Assembly: GCF_023078375.1 (NCBI RefSeq)
Contig: NZ_CP095554.1
Location: forward strand, 1,488,001 to 1,552,000
DNA length: 64,000 nucleotides
Reading direction: 5' to 3'
Source of the DNA: Roseomonas gilardii subsp. gilardii
Lineage (GTDB): Bacteria > Pseudomonadota > Alphaproteobacteria > Acetobacterales > Acetobacteraceae
The notes beneath the pieces were generated by a model. The model was not told the DNA's origin, ran no database searches, and saw only the letters and a program-made list of their open reading frames with translations. Positions 18,011 to 30,390 of this stretch are shown one piece after another. The position numbers and the translations under genes were made by a program. The stretch's first letter is position 1. Each line of letters starts with the position of its first letter.

Positions 18011-18015
18011 GGGGG

Positions 18016-18900
18016 TCAGGCCCTCCCGAACAGGCCGGCGGGCCGCACCAGCAGCACGATCGCCATGACGACGAAGATCACGGTGGAGGCGGCCTCGGGG
18101 TAGAAGACCTTGGTCATCCCCTCCACCAGCCCCAGGGCGAAGCCGGTGACGACCGAGCCCAGGATCGAGCCCATGCCGCCGATCACCACCACGGCGAAGA
18201 CGGTGATGATGAGGCTGGAGCCCATCTGCGGGTTCACCGAGTAGATCGGCGCCGCCAGCACGCCCGCCAGCGCCGCCAGCGCCACGCCGCCGGCATAGGT
18301 CAGGGTGACGAGGCGGGGCACGTTCACGCCGAAGGCCTGCACCAGGGAGGCGTTCTCGGTCGCGGCGCGCAGATAGGCGCCGAGGCGCGACTTCTCGATC
18401 ACCAGCCAGGTGCCCAGCGAGAGGACCAGGGCCGCCGCCACCACCCAGGCGCGGTACATCGGCAGCATCATGAAGCCGAGGTCGATCGGCATGCCGGTGA
18501 GCGAGGCGGGCGGCGCGTAGGGCATGCCCGAGGAGCCGAAATACTGGCGGAAGATGCCCTCGATCATCAGGGCGAGGCCGAAGGTCAGCAGCAGGCCGTA
18601 GAGCGGGTCCGCCCCCTGCACGCGGCGGATCAGCAGCCGTTCGATCACCACCCCCAGCACGCCCATGATGAGCGGCGAGAGGATCAGCGCGGGCCAGTAG
18701 CCGATGCCCAGCCAGTTCAGCAGCATCCAGGCGACGAAGGCACCCATCATGAACTGCGCCCCATGGGCGAAGTTGATGACGTGCAGCATGCCGAAGATCA
18801 CCGCCAGGCCCAGTGAGAGAAGCGCGTAGAAGGCGCCGTTCACGAGGCCCAGGACGATCTGCGGCAGGCCCATCTCCAACTGGAACAACAGGTCTTCCAT
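18016..18900 (-). CDS. livH: Branched-chain amino acid ABC transporter permease, LivH type
   Basis: A 294-residue permease of the LivH family: GLVNGAFYALLSLGLAVIFGMLHVINFAHGAQFMMGAF near the N-terminus, then the ENASLVQAFGVNV loop that interacts with the ATP-binding subunits, and a C-terminal GGMGSILGSVVTGFALG segment. It forms the transmembrane heterodimer with LivM. It follows the substrate-binding protein by about 60 bases. Confidence 0.93.
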   Translation of the reverse strand: MEDLLFQLEMGLPQIVLGLVNGAFYALLSLGLAVIFGMLHVINFAHGAQFMMGAFVAWMLLNWLGIGYWPALILSPLIMGVLGVVIERLLIRRVQGADPLYGLLLTFGLALMIEGIFRQYFGSSGMPYAPPASLTGMPIDLGFMMLPMYRAWVVAAALVLSLGTWLVIEKSRLGAYLRAATENASLVQAFGVNVPRLVTLTYAGGVALAALAGVLAAPIYSVNPQMGSSLIITVFAVVVIGGMGSILGSVVTGFALGLVEGMTKVFYPEAASTVIFVVMAIVLLVRPAGLFGRA

Positions 18901-18961
18901 CTTGTGCCTCTCAGGACGCGCAGGCGGGGGAGGGCGGTATGCCGCCCTCCCGTTCAGGGGG

Positions 18962-20202
18962 TCAGGAGCGGACGAGCGGGCAGCCGCCTTCGGAGAGGGG
19001 GCGCCAGGCCTGGTCCGCCGGGGTGGTTTCCAGCAGCTTGTAATAGTCCCAGGGTGCCTTGCTCTCCGCCGGGGTCTTCACCTCGAAGAGATAGGCGGGG
19101 TGCAGCTTGCGCCCGTCCTCGCGGATCTTGCCCACGCCGAAGCAGTCGTCGTCGGTCGGCATGGCCTTCATGCGCTTCACCGTCTCGATGCCCGAGGCCT
19201 TGGCGGCAGGGGCGCCCATCTCGGCCACCGCCTTGAGGTAGTGCAGCGCGCCGGCATAGCAGCCGGCATGCGACATGGCCGGCATGTTGCCGTTCAGCGA
19301 ACCCTTCACCCGGTCGGTGAAGGCGCGGGTGCGGTCGTTCAGGTCCCAGTAGAAGCTCTCGGTGCAGACCAGCCCCTGGGCGGCGTTCAGGCCCAGCCCG
19401 TGCACGTCATTGATGAACATCAGCAGCACGGCGATCTTGGTGCCGCGCTTGGTGATGCCGAACTCGGCGGCCTGCTTCACCGCGTTGATCGTGTCGGTGC
19501 CGGCATTGGCGAGGCCGATCACCTTGGCCCGGCTCTGCTGCGCCTGGAGGAGGTAGGAGGAAAAGTCGGTGCTCTGCAACGGGTGGCGGACCGAGCCCAG
19601 CACCTTGCCGCCGGCCTCCTTCACGAAATTCGTGGTGTTCCTCTCCAGGTCATGGCCGAAGGCATAGTCGGCGGTGATGAAGTACCAGCTGTCGCCGCCC
19701 TGCTTCACCATGGCGCCGCCGGTGGACTTGGCGAGCATGTAGGTGTCGTAGGTCCAGTGGATGGTGTTGGGCGAGCACTGGCCGCCGGTCAGTTCCGTCG
19801 TGCCGCCGGTGGAGTTGATGTAGACCTTGTTCTTCTCCTTCACGACGCTGTTCACCGCCAGCGCCACGGCGCTGTTGGGCACGTCGATGATCATGTCCAC
19901 GCCATCCTGGTCGAACCACTGGCGGGCGACGTTGGCGCCGACATCGGGCTTGTTCTGGTGGTCGGCGGCCACGACCTCGACCTTCACGCCCTTGGCCTCG
20001 ATGCCGCTGTCCTTCACCGCCTGGCGCACGCAGGCGACGGAGGTGGGGCCGGAGATGTCGCGGTACACGCCGGACATGTCGTTCAGCACGCCGATCTTGA
20101 TCGTGCCCCCGGCCTGCGCCCGGGCCGGGCGGAAGGGCAGCAGCCCCAAGGCGGCGGCAGGGTCGCGGCGCCGAGAAGGGTGGTGCGGCGGGAGAGGGTC
20201 AT
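18962..20202 (-). CDS. livK: Branched-chain amino acid ABC transporter substrate-binding protein, frameshifted in the signal peptide
   Basis: The mature part (from AGGTIKIGVLNDMSGVYRDISG) is an intact periplasmic LivK/amide-type binding protein of about 380 residues. The signal peptide is split between frames: ATG 20202 encodes MTLSRRTTLLGAATL, a Tat-like leader, but the sequence continues in frame only after a shift near 20150-20165, where AALGLLPFRPARAQA completes the leader. The total span is two bases over a multiple of three, which fits one missing base in the CTGCCGCC run. This may be a sequencing error; if real, the protein would not be exported. A start in the second frame at 20242 gives no proper leader. 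Confidence 0.85.
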
Positions 20203-20296
20203 TCCTGGGGTTTCCCTGGCTTTCATTGGTTGCCGGCGGCACTGCCGCCCGTTTCCTGCCTCCGCCCCGCCGGAGAACCGGACGGGGCGGGGGGTG

Positions 20297-21046
20297 TCAG
20301 ACGCCGAGATATTCCTGCAGCCGCTCCGCCGCGCTGGCGAGCTCGTCGTTGCGGAAGCCATCCACCACCCGGCCGTGCTCGACCACATAGTGCCGGTCGG
20401 CCACGGTCTGGGCGAAGCGGAAGTTCTGCTCCACCAGCAGCACGGTGAAGCCGCGCGCCTTGATCTCGCGGATCGTGGCGCCGATCTGCTGCACGATCAC
20501 CGGCGCCAGCCCCTCCGTCGGCTCATCCAGCAGCAGCAGCGGCGCGCCGGTGCGCAGGATGCGCGCGATGGCCAGCATCTGCTGCTCGCCGCCGGACAGC
20601 TTGGTGCCGGGACTGTAGGCGCGCTCCTTCAGGTTCGGGAAGAGCGCGTGGATGGTTGGGATGTCGAGCCCGCCCGGGCGCACCACCGGGGGCAGCATCA
20701 GGTTCTCGGTCACGTTCAGCGCGGCGAAGATGCCGCGCTCCTCCGGGCAGTAGGCGATGCCGGCGCGGCCGATCTCGTCGGGCCGGGCGCGGATCAGCTC
20801 CCGCCCCTCGAAACTGACCGAGCCGCTGCGCCGCCCGACGAGGCCCATGATGCTGCGCAGCGTGGTGGTCTTGCCGGCGCCGTTGCGGCCCAGCAGCGTC
20901 ACCACCTCGCCCGGCCGTACGTCGAAGTCCATGCCGTGCAGCACGTGGCTCTCGCCGTACCAGGCCTGCAGCCCGCGCACCTTCAGCAGCGGATCGCCCG
21001 CCGCTCCGGCGGTGGGGCGCTCCTCCAGCAGGGCCTCAGGCGGCAT
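20297..21046 (-). CDS. livF: Branched-chain amino acid ABC transporter ATP-binding protein, LivF type
   Basis: A 249-residue ATPase with Walker A GRNGAGKTT, signature LSGGEQQMLAIAR and Walker B LLLLDEPTEGLAP, plus the LivF-specific GIAYCPEERGIFAALNVTENL. The open frame extends upstream into livG, but the Met at 21046 gives the normal N-terminus. Its start overlaps the end of livG by 11 bases, so the two ATPases are translationally coupled. Confidence 0.94.
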   Translation of the reverse strand: MPPEALLEERPTAGAAGDPLLKVRGLQAWYGESHVLHGMDFDVRPGEVVTLLGRNGAGKTTTLRSIMGLVGRRSGSVSFEGRELIRARPDEIGRAGIAYCPEERGIFAALNVTENLMLPPVVRPGGLDIPTIHALFPNLKERAYSPGTKLSGGEQQMLAIARILRTGAPLLLLDEPTEGLAPVIVQQIGATIREIKARGFTVLLVEQNFRFAQTVADRHYVVEHGRVVDGFRNDELASAAERLQEYLGV

Positions 21047-21815
21047 GGGCGGTGCCTCCGGCGATGGTGGGGTCGGTGCCGAGATAGGCGGCCACGACCT
21101 CCGGGTTGCGCGAGACCTCGGCATAGGGGCCTTCCGCCAGGATGCGCCCGCGCGTCAGCACGGTGATCCGGTCGCAAAGCCCCTCCACCACCTTCAGGTT
21201 GTGCTCCACCATCAGCACGGTGCGGCCCGCGGCCACGCGCTTCACCAGCGCGGTCACGCGGTCCACATCCTCATGCGTCATGCCGGCGGTGGGCTCGTCC
21301 AGGAGCATCATCTCCGGCTCCAGCGCCAGGGTGGTGGCGATCTCCAGCGCCCGCTTGCGGCCATAGGAGAGCGAGCCCGCTGTCAGCCCGGCGGCATTGG
21401 CCAGCCCGACCTCCGCCAGCAGTTCCATCGCCCGGGCGTCGTAGCGGGTGAGCACGGATTCGCGCCGCCAGAAGTCGAAGGAGCCGCCGCGCTCCCGTTG
21501 CAGGGCCAGTCGGACATTCTCCAGCACCGTCAGATGCGGGAAGACCGCCGAGATCTGGAAGGAGCGCACGAGGCCAAGCCGGGCCACCTCGGCCGGCTTC
21601 ATCGCGGTGATGTCGCGGCCGTTGTAGCGGATGCGGCCGCGTGTCGGCTGGAGGAACTTCGTCAGCAGGTTGAAGCAGGTCGTCTTGCCCGCCCCGTTGG
21701 GGCCGATCAGACCATGGATGCTGCCGCGTTGCACACGCAGGTTCACCCCGGAGACCGCGGCGAAGCCGCGGAACTCCTTGGTCATGTCCTCGGTCTCCAG
21801 GATGTAGTCGGCCAC
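21036..21815 (-). CDS. livG: Branched-chain amino acid ABC transporter ATP-binding protein, LivG type
   Basis: A 259-residue ATPase with Walker A GPNGAGKTTCFNLLTKF, the signature LSYGRKRALEIATTLA and Walker B MMLLDEPTAGMTHEDV, then the LivG-like MVEHNLKVVEGLCDRITVL. It is the first gene of the transporter set and starts about 105 bases after the stop of the acyl-CoA ligase gene on the same strand, so it could be read through from the leucine catabolic genes or have its own promoter. Confidence 0.94.
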   Translation of the reverse strand: MADYILETEDMTKEFRGFAAVSGVNLRVQRGSIHGLIGPNGAGKTTCFNLLTKFLQPTRGRIRYNGRDITAMKPAEVARLGLVRSFQISAVFPHLTVLENVRLALQRERGGSFDFWRRESVLTRYDARAMELLAEVGLANAAGLTAGSLSYGRKRALEIATTLALEPEMMLLDEPTAGMTHEDVDRVTALVKRVAAGRTVLMVEHNLKVVEGLCDRITVLTRGRILAEGPYAEVSRNPEVVAAYLGTDPTIAGGTAHAA

Positions 21816-21920
21816 CCGGATGTTTCCTCGTTCTTCTCAGTCTTGCGCGGGAGTTAAGGCGAAGCCGCCCCCGGTGCAAGCGGGATCGTGGCATCCCCCA
21901 CCAATATGCCCTGCCGGCCT

Positions 21921-23614
21921 TCATGCGGTCTCCTGGCGCGTCAGGCCAAGCTCCTCCTCCATCTGCCGCCGCATGAGGAATTTCTGGATCTTGCCGGTCA
22001 CGGTCATGGGAAATTCATTAACGAACTGAACATATCTCGGGATTTTCTGGTGCGCGATCTGCCCCTCGCAGAAGCCCCGCACCTCCTCCACCGTCAGCAC
22101 CTCGCCCGGCCGGATGCAATCCAGGCGCAGAGCTCCTCGCCATAGCGGGGATCGGGCACGCCGAAGACCTGCACGTCCTGGATCTTCGGGTGTCGATAGA
22201 GGAATTCCTCGATCTCGCGCGGATAGAGGTTCTCGCCGCCCCGGATCACCATGTCCTTGATCCGGCCGACGATGTTGCAATAGCCTTCCTCGTCGAGGGT
22301 CGCGAGATCGCCCGTGTGCATCCAGCGGGCGGCGTCGATCACCTCCGCCGTCCGCGCCGCCTCGTCCCAATAGCCCAGCATCACCGAATAGCCGCGCGTG
22401 CAGAGCTCGCCCGGCTGGCCGCGCGGCACGATCCGCCCCTCGCTGTCGATGATCTTCACCTCCAGATGCGGGTGGATGCGCCCGACGGTGGAGACGCGGC
22501 GTTCCAGCGGGTCGTCCACCGCACTCTGGAAGCTGACCGGGCTGGTCTCGGTCATGCCATAGCAGATGGTGAGGTCGCGCATGTTCATGCGGCTGGTGAC
22601 GCGTTTCATCACCTCGATGGGGCAGGGGGAGCCCGCCATGATCCCCGTGCGCAGCGAGGACAGGTCGAACTCCGCGAAACGCGGATGGTCCAGCTCGGCG
22701 ATGAACATGGTCGGCACGCCATAGAGCGCGGTGCAGCGCTCGGCCTGCACCGCCTCCAGCGCCGCCACCGGGTCGAAGCCCTCGCCCGGATAGACCATGC
22801 AGGCGCCATGCGTCAGCGCGGCGAGGTTGCCCATCACCATGCCGAAGCAGTGGTAGAGCGGCACCGGGATGCAGATCCGGTCCTGTTCGCTGAGCCGCAT
22901 CGCCCGGCCGACGAAATAGCCGTTGTTCAGGATGTTGTGGTGCGACAGCGTGACGCCCTTCGGCGCGCCCGTGGTACCGCTGGTGAACTGGATGTTGATC
23001 GGGTCGTCGAATTGCAGCGCCCCGCCCAGATCCCGCAGTGCCGCGCGCTCCCGCTCCCCGCCCAGGGCCGGCACATCGGCGAAGGGCAGGGCACCAGGAA
23101 GGACCGGACCGCCGAGCTGGATCACCGCGCGCAGCGCCGGAAGCCGCGCCGCGCGCAGCCGGCCCGGAGGGGCACTGTCCAGCTCCGGCGCGATCTGCCG
23201 CAGCATCCCGGCATAGTCGCTGCTCTTGAAGGCCGTGGCCGTCACCAGCGCGGCGCAGCCCACCTTGTTCAGCGCGTATTCCAGCTCGTGCAGCCGGTAG
23301 GCGGGATTGACCGTCACCAGCACCAGCCCCGCCCGTGCCGCGGCGAACTGGGTCAGCGCCCATTCCGCCCGGTTCAGCGACCAGATCCCGATCCGCTCGC
23401 CCCGCCGCAGCCCGAGCGCCAGGAAGCCCGCGGCGAGACGGTCCACCTGCTCCCGCAGTTCCGCCCAGTTCCAGCGCAGGCCCTGCCCCCGGTCGATCAG
23501 CGCCGGCCGGTCCGGCCAGGTGTCGGCGGTGCGGTCCAGACGCTGCCCGATCGTGTCGCTCAGCAGCGGCGTCTCGCAGGCCCCATGGACATAGCTGAGT
23601 TCCCCGGCACCCAT
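21921..23614 (-). CDS. Acyl-CoA synthetase (AMP-forming), frameshifted near the C-terminus
   Basis: An AMP-binding acyl-CoA ligase of about 564 residues that activates a carboxylic acid with ATP and CoA. Visible are [18 protein letters not shown] (P-loop), [27 protein letters not shown] and the catalytic C-terminal Lys in TVTGKIQKF. The first frame ends after [16 protein letters not shown] at 22094; the rest ([20 protein letters not shown] to the stop at 21921) is in another frame. The span implies one missing base near 22110-22122. Both halves match the same family, so a sequencing error or a very recent mutation is likely. In the leucine/isovalerate cluster it may activate isovalerate or a related acid. 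Confidence 0.85.
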
Positions 23615-23637
23615 CCTCTCTGTCCTTCCTCGATTGT

Positions 23638-23760
23638 TCCGGGGTTATTCCCCGGGAGAAAGGCGGTGCCTTCCCCCGGAATCCCCCCTTCGGTCCCTAT
23701 CCGCCAGGAAGCTGGGGTTCCTGGTCCGCCCACTCGTCGGTTCCGGTGGCGGCCACCGGC
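23638..23760 (-). repeat. Partial copy (D) of the dispersed structured repeat
   Basis: The reverse complement matches the tail half of copies A-C. From left to right are the terminal G/C hairpin (23652-23680), the stretch CCCTATCCGCCAGG shared with copy B, and a diverged CCAGG/CCTGG hairpin (23704-23724). The central hairpin is missing. The element abuts the stop codon of the HMG-CoA lyase gene, in the gap before the acyl-CoA ligase. Confidence 0.6.
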
Positions 23761-23764
23761 GGCG

Positions 23765-24670
23765 TCATGCCACGGCGCGCGCGGCGAGGGCGCGAGCCAC
23801 CCTGGAGGCTGGCTCGCGTTCCAGCGCGGCGCAGATCATGCGCCCGGCCGCGGCGAGGCGGGCGAGGTCCACACCGGTCGCGATGCCCATGCCGTCGAGC
23901 ATGTAGACGACATCCTCGGTCGCGACATTGCCCGAGGCGCCCTTGGCATAGGGGCAGCCGCCCAGCCCGGCCACGGCGCTGTCCACCACCGAGACACCGA
24001 GTTCCAGGCAGGCCAGGATATTCGCCAGTGCCTGGCCGTAGGTGTCGTGGAAGTGCAGCGCCAGCTGTTCCAGCGGCACCTGCTCCGCCACGATCTCCAG
24101 CATCCGCCGCGCGGCGAGCGGCGTGCCCGTGCCGATCGTGTCGCCGAGCGAGATCTCGTAGCAGCCCATGCGGTGCAGCGCCGCCGCGACGCGCGCCACC
24201 GCCTCCGGCGCCACCCGGCCTTCGTAGGGGCAGCCGAGCACGCAGGAGACATAGCCGCGCACCCGCAGCCCGGCGGCGAGCGCCTGTTCCACCACCGGGG
24301 CGAAGCGCTCCAGGCTCTCGGCGATGGAGCAGTTGATGTTGGCGCGCGAGAAGCTTTCCGAGGCCGCGCCGAAGACCGCGATCTCCCGCGCCCCGGCGGC
24401 CAGCGCCGCTTCCAGCCCCTTCAGGTTCGGCACCAGCACGGGGTGGCCGACGCCCGGGCGCGGCGCGATCCCGGCCAGGACTTCCGCCGTGCCGGCCATC
24501 TGCGGCACCCATTTCGGCGAGACGAAGCTGCCCGCCTCGATGCTGCGCAGCCCGGCATCGGCCAGCGCCTCGATCAATGCGATCCGCGTGGCGACGGAAA
24601 CCGGCCGCGCCTCGTTCTGCAAGCCGTCGCGCGGACCCATCTCCACAATGCGGACCTGTTCCGGGAACAT
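23765..24670 (-). CDS. Hydroxymethylglutaryl-CoA lyase
   Basis: The enzyme splits HMG-CoA into acetoacetate and acetyl-CoA, the last step of leucine breakdown. The 301-residue TIM-barrel protein has [11 protein letters not shown] at the N-terminus (catalytic Arg/Asp), [14 protein letters not shown] with metal-site His residues, and the signature [19 protein letters not shown] with the catalytic Cys. Its ATG shares one base with the stop of the carboxylase alpha gene (TGATG), showing tight coupling. Confidence 0.95.
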   Translation of the reverse strand: MFPEQVRIVEMGPRDGLQNEARPVSVATRIALIEALADAGLRSIEAGSFVSPKWVPQMAGTAEVLAGIAPRPGVGHPVLVPNLKGLEAALAAGAREIAVFGAASESFSRANINCSIAESLERFAPVVEQALAAGLRVRGYVSCVLGCPYEGRVAPEAVARVAAALHRMGCYEISLGDTIGTGTPLAARRMLEIVAEQVPLEQLALHFHDTYGQALANILACLELGVSVVDSAVAGLGGCPYAKGASGNVATEDVVYMLDGMGIATGVDLARLAAAGRMICAALEREPASRVARALAARAVA

Positions 24671-26689
24671 CAGGCCGCCCCCGCCACATCGGAAGGGGCG
24701 GCGAAGGTCACGAGCTGCGTGCCTTCCTCCACCATCTCGTCCACCCCATGGCGGATGCTCTCCACGACGCCCTCGGCGGGGGCGGAGAGGGTGAGTTCCA
24801 TCTTCATCGCCTCCAGCACCAGCAGCGGCGCGCCCTTGGCCACCTTGTCGCCGGGGGACACCAGCACGCGCGTCACCCGGGCGGGGATCGGGGCGATCAC
24901 GCGCTCGCCGCCGGCGGCCTGGCTCTCGGGCGGCGCCAGCGGGTCGAGCACGCGCAGCCGCACGCCGCGCCCGTCGCGCAGCACGGTCAGCATGTCGTCC
25001 TGCCGTGCCACGGCCATCCGGTGCTGCACGCCGTCGAGGCGCAGCCGCAGCCCGTCCTCCGTCTCCTCCGCCGCCACATGCGCGCTGTCGCCGCCGGGCA
25101 GGGTGAGGTCCAGCGATCCGTCCCGGCGCAGCGCCGCGCGCAGCGGCACGCGCTCGCCTCCGGCCTCGAAGAGCAGGTCCTGGTAGCCAGCCCCGTTCAT
25201 CCGCCAGGCATCGGCACAGGCCCAGGGCGAGAAGGGATCGCCCGAGCCGCGCGCCGCTGCTTCGGCCGCCCGCGCCTTCTCCCGCAGCAGGGTCCAGGCG
25301 GCGGCGGCCCAGGCCAGCGCATCCGGCACCGGATCGGCGGAGCCTTCCAGCACCTCCGGGTGCCGGGCGATGAAGCCGGTGTCGAGATCCGCCGACAGGA
25401 AGGCGGGATGCGTGGCCAGCGCGCGCAGCAGGGCGAGGTTGGTGCGCACCCCCACCACCTCGTATTCCGCCAGCGCGGCGGCGAGGCGCTGGGCGGCGGC
25501 GGCGCGGTCCTCCCCATGCACGATCAGCTTGGCGATCATCGGGTCGTAGTTCGGCGTGATCGCGTCGCCCTGGCGCACGCCGGTATCGACGCGCACGCCC
25601 TCGCCCTCGCGCGGCTGGCGCAGATGCGCCAGCGTGCCGGTGGAGGGCAGGAAGTCGCGACGGGTCCTCGGCATAGATCCGCGCCTCGATGGCATGGCCC
25701 TGGATGCGGAGGTCTTCCTGGCGCAGCGGCAGCGGCTCGCCGGCGGCGACGCGCAACTGCCATTCCACGAGGTCCTGGCCGGTGATCGCCTCGGTGACGG
25801 GATGCTCCACCTGGAGTCGGGTGTTCATCTCCATGAAGAAGAAGCGGCCGTCCTCCGCGATGAACTCCACCGTGCCGGCGCCGACATAGCCGACGGCCCG
25901 GGCGGCGGCGATCGCGGCATCACCCATCGCGCGCCGCTGCGCCTCGTCCAGCCCCGGGGCGGGGGCTTCCTCGATCACCTTCTGGTGTCGGCGCTGGATG
26001 GAGCAGTCGCGCTCGAAGAGCGAGACGGCATTGCCCTGCGTGTCGGCGAAGACCTGGATCTCGATATGGCGGGGGCGGGTCAGGTATTTCTCGATCAGCA
26101 CATGATCGTCGCCGAAGGAGGCCTTGGCCTCGCGCTTGGCCCCCTCGATGGCGGCTTCCAGCTCACCCGCCGCCTCCACCACGCGCATGCCCTTGCCGCC
26201 GCCGCCCGCCGAGGCCTTGATCAGCACGGGATAGCCGATCCGCGCGGCTTCCTCCGCCAGCAGCGCCACCTCCTGCCGCGCCCCGTGATAGCCCGGCACC
26301 AGCGGCACGCCGGAACGCTCCATGATCGCCTTGGCGGCGGATTTCGAGCCCATGGCGCGGATCGCCGCGGCCGGCGGGCCGATGAAGGCGATCCCGGCCG
26401 CCGCGCAGGCCTCGGCGAATTCCGCGTTCTCGGACAGGAAGCCGTAGCCGGGATGGATCGCCTCCGCCCCCGAGCGTTTCGCGGCGTCGAGGATGCGGGG
26501 GATGGAGAGGTAGCTTTCCCGTGCCGGGGCGGGGCCGACGGGCCAGGCCTCGTCGGCGAGATGGACGTGGCGCGCCGCGCGGTCGGCCTCGGAATAGACG
26601 GCGATGCTGGCGATGCCGAGGCGCCGCGCCGTGCGGATCACCCGGCAGGCGATCTCGCCGCGATTGGCGATGAGGATTCTGCGGAACAT
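24670..26689 (-). CDS. Methylcrotonyl-CoA carboxylase alpha (biotin carboxylase/carrier) subunit, frameshifted
   Basis: This subunit carboxylates its own biotin with ATP and bicarbonate and hands CO2 to the beta subunit. From 26689 the biotin carboxylase domain is intact ([48 protein letters not shown]) up to [10 protein letters not shown]; then the frame changes near 25654-25664 and continues as [15 protein letters not shown] through to the biotinyl site [11 protein letters not shown] and a stop at 24670. The span is one base over a multiple of three, so it fits one extra base or a lost CG in a CGCGCG run. The alpha identity rests on the adjacent beta subunit and leucine genes. Confidence 0.9.
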
Positions 26690-26699
26690 CGCGCGCTCC

Positions 26700-27533
26700 T
26701 CAGTTCACGCGCCCAGGGGGAATACGCCTAGGGGGAATGCGCCCAGGGGGCATGCGCCAGGACGGGGGGCGCTTGTCCAGGAAGGCGCCCAGCCCCTCGC
26801 GCCCTTCCTCCGAGGCGCGGCGCTCGGCGATGCGGCGCCCGGTCTCGGCGGAAAGGGCTTCGTCCACCACGTGCCCCTCGCACAGGAAGACGAGGTCCTT
26901 GGCCGCCGCCTGCGCCCCCGGGGCGCCCTGCAGCAGCGCCTCCAGGACCTGCTCCGCCTCCTCCTCCAGCCGTTCGGCGGGCACCACCTCGTGCACCAGC
27001 CCGATGTCCAGCGCCCGGTGGGGCGGGATCACCTCGGCGGTGGCGAAGTAGCGGCGTGCCTGCCGCGCCCCGATGGCGGCGACGACATAGGGGCTGATGG
27101 TCGCCGGCGTCAGGCCGAGCCGCACCTCGCTCAGGCAGAAGCGTGCCGTGTCGGCGGCCAGCACCACGTCGCAGCAGCAGGCGAGCCCGACGCCACCGCC
27201 ATAGGCTGCCCCCTGCACCAGCGCCAGGGTCGGCTTGGGCAGGCGCGCGAGGAGATGCATCAGCCGCGCGAGCTTCGCCGCGTCGGCGAGGTTCTCCTCG
27301 CGGGAATGGTTGGCCATGCGCCGCATCCATTCGAGGTCGGCACCCGCGGAAAAGGATCGCCCGGCGCCGGTCAGCACCACGGCGCGCACGCGCGCATCCT
27401 CGCCCAGCTCCTCCAACGCCGCGGAAAGCCCGGCGATCAGCGCGTCGTCGAAGGCGTTGTGCCGCTCCGGCCGGTTCAGGGTGATGCGCGCCACGCCGCG
27501 CGGGTCGAGGTCGAGCAGGATGGTGTCGTTCAT
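26700..27533 (-). CDS. Methylglutaconyl-CoA hydratase-like enoyl-CoA hydratase
   Basis: A crotonase-fold enzyme of 277 residues that probably hydrates 3-methylglutaconyl-CoA to HMG-CoA. It shows [13 protein letters not shown], the oxyanion-hole [14 protein letters not shown] and [21 protein letters not shown], and the catalytic-region Glu in [19 protein letters not shown]. The start ATG 27533 lies in the coding order beta-hydratase-alpha-lyase, typical of leucine clusters. The C-terminus ends in a repeated [10 protein letters not shown] motif encoded by a 15-base tandem repeat at about 26708-26755, unlike other family members. Confidence 0.92.
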   Translation of the reverse strand: MNDTILLDLDPRGVARITLNRPERHNAFDDALIAGLSAALEELGEDARVRAVVLTGAGRSFSAGADLEWMRRMANHSREENLADAAKLARLMHLLARLPKPTLALVQGAAYGGGVGLACCCDVVLAADTARFCLSEVRLGLTPATISPYVVAAIGARQARRYFATAEVIPPHRALDIGLVHEVVPAERLEEEAEQVLEALLQGAPGAQAAAKDLVFLCEGHVVDEALSAETGRRIAERRASEEGREGLGAFLDKRPPSWRMPPGRIPPRRIPPGRVN

Positions 27534-27541
27534 GGCGGTCC

Positions 27542-29149
<1,608 letters not shown>

Positions 29150-29159
29150 GGCCCGGGCC

Positions 29160-30329
29160 TCACGCCGTTTCCCGGAAGAGCTCACGCCCGATCAGCATCC
29201 GGCGGATCTCGCTCGTCCCGGCACCGATCTCGTAGAGCTTGGCATCGCGCAGCAGGCGCCCGGTCGGGTATTCGTTGATGTAGCCGTTGCCGCCCAGGCA
29301 CTGGATCGCCTCCAGCGCCATCCAGGTCGCCTTCTCGGCGGCATAGAGGATCGCGCCGGCGGCGTCCTTGCGCGTCGTCTGCCCCCGGTCGCAGGCCTGC
29401 GCCACGGCATAGACATAGGCGCGGCAGGCACTGAGCGTGCTGTACATGTCGGCCAGCTTGCCCTGCATGAGCTGGAACTCGCCGATCGCCTGGCCGAACT
29501 GCTTGCGCTCGTGCACATAGGGCAGCACCACGTCCAGGCAGGCTTGCATGATGCCGAGCGGCCCGGCGGCGAGCACGGCGCGCTCGTAGTCCAGCCCGCT
29601 CATCAGCACGTTCACGCCCCGGCCGAGGCCGCCCAGGATGTTCTCCTCCGGCACCTCGCAATCCTGGAAGACCAGTTCGCAGGTGTTGGAGCCGCGCATG
29701 CCGAGCTTGTCCAGCTTCTGCGCCGTGGAGAAGCCCCGGAAGCCCTTCTCGATCACGAAGGTGGTGATGCCGCGCGGTCCGGCCGCGGGGTCGGTCTTGG
29801 CATAGACCACCAGCACATCGGCATCCGGGCCGTTGGTGATCCACATCTTGTTGCCGTTGAGCACGTAGCGGTCGCCCCGCTTCTCGGCCCGCAGCTTCAT
29901 GGAGACCACGTCCGAGCCCGCGCCCGGCTCGCTCATCGCCAGGGCGCCGATATGCTCGCCGGAGATCAGCTTCGGCAGGTAGCGGCGCTTCTGCTCCTCG
30001 CTGCCGTTGCGGCGGATCTGGTTGACGCAGAGGTTGGAGTGGGCGCCGTAGCTGAGCCCGACCGAGGCGGAGGCGCGGCTGATCTCCTCCAGCGCCACGA
30101 CATGGTCGAGATAGCCCATGCCGGCACCCCCCAGCTCCTCCGGCACGGTGATGCCGAGCAGGCCGAGATCGCCGAACTTGCGCCACAGATCATTGGGGAA
30201 GGCGTTCTCGCGGTCGATCTCCGCGGCGCGGGGGGCGATCTCGCGCCGGGCGAAGGCGGAGACCTGCTCGCGCAGGGCCTCGGTGGTCTCACCCAGGCCG
30301 AAATCCAGCCCCCGGAAGCTATTGGACAT
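29160..30329 (-). CDS. Isovaleryl-CoA dehydrogenase
   Basis: This flavoenzyme oxidises isovaleryl-CoA to 3-methylcrotonyl-CoA. The 389-residue protein has acyl-CoA dehydrogenase signatures [22 protein letters not shown] and [36 protein letters not shown], and the segment [23 protein letters not shown], which in isovaleryl-CoA dehydrogenases contains the catalytic Glu. ATG 30329 is preceded by GGGAGGATTGCT. It is the first gene of the leucine catabolic unit; a TetR gene diverges from it. Confidence 0.94.
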   Translation of the reverse strand: MSNSFRGLDFGLGETTEALREQVSAFARREIAPRAAEIDRENAFPNDLWRKFGDLGLLGITVPEELGGAGMGYLDHVVALEEISRASASVGLSYGAHSNLCVNQIRRNGSEEQKRRYLPKLISGEHIGALAMSEPGAGSDVVSMKLRAEKRGDRYVLNGNKMWITNGPDADVLVVYAKTDPAAGPRGITTFVIEKGFRGFSTAQKLDKLGMRGSNTCELVFQDCEVPEENILGGLGRGVNVLMSGLDYERAVLAAGPLGIMQACLDVVLPYVHERKQFGQAIGEFQLMQGKLADMYSTLSACRAYVYAVAQACDRGQTTRKDAAGAILYAAEKATWMALEAIQCLGGNGYINEYPTGRLLRDAKLYEIGAGTSEIRRMLIGRELFRETA

Positions 30330-30390
30330 AGCAATCCTCCCTGAACGCTCACTTGGACAGGCGGGCCGCTCCCGGGCCTCGTTGCAAACG

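Noticed and set aside
22190-25186. 998-codon open frame on the plus strand
   Set aside because: Antisense to the acyl-CoA ligase, HMG-CoA lyase and carboxylase genes, which carry clear family motifs on the other strand.
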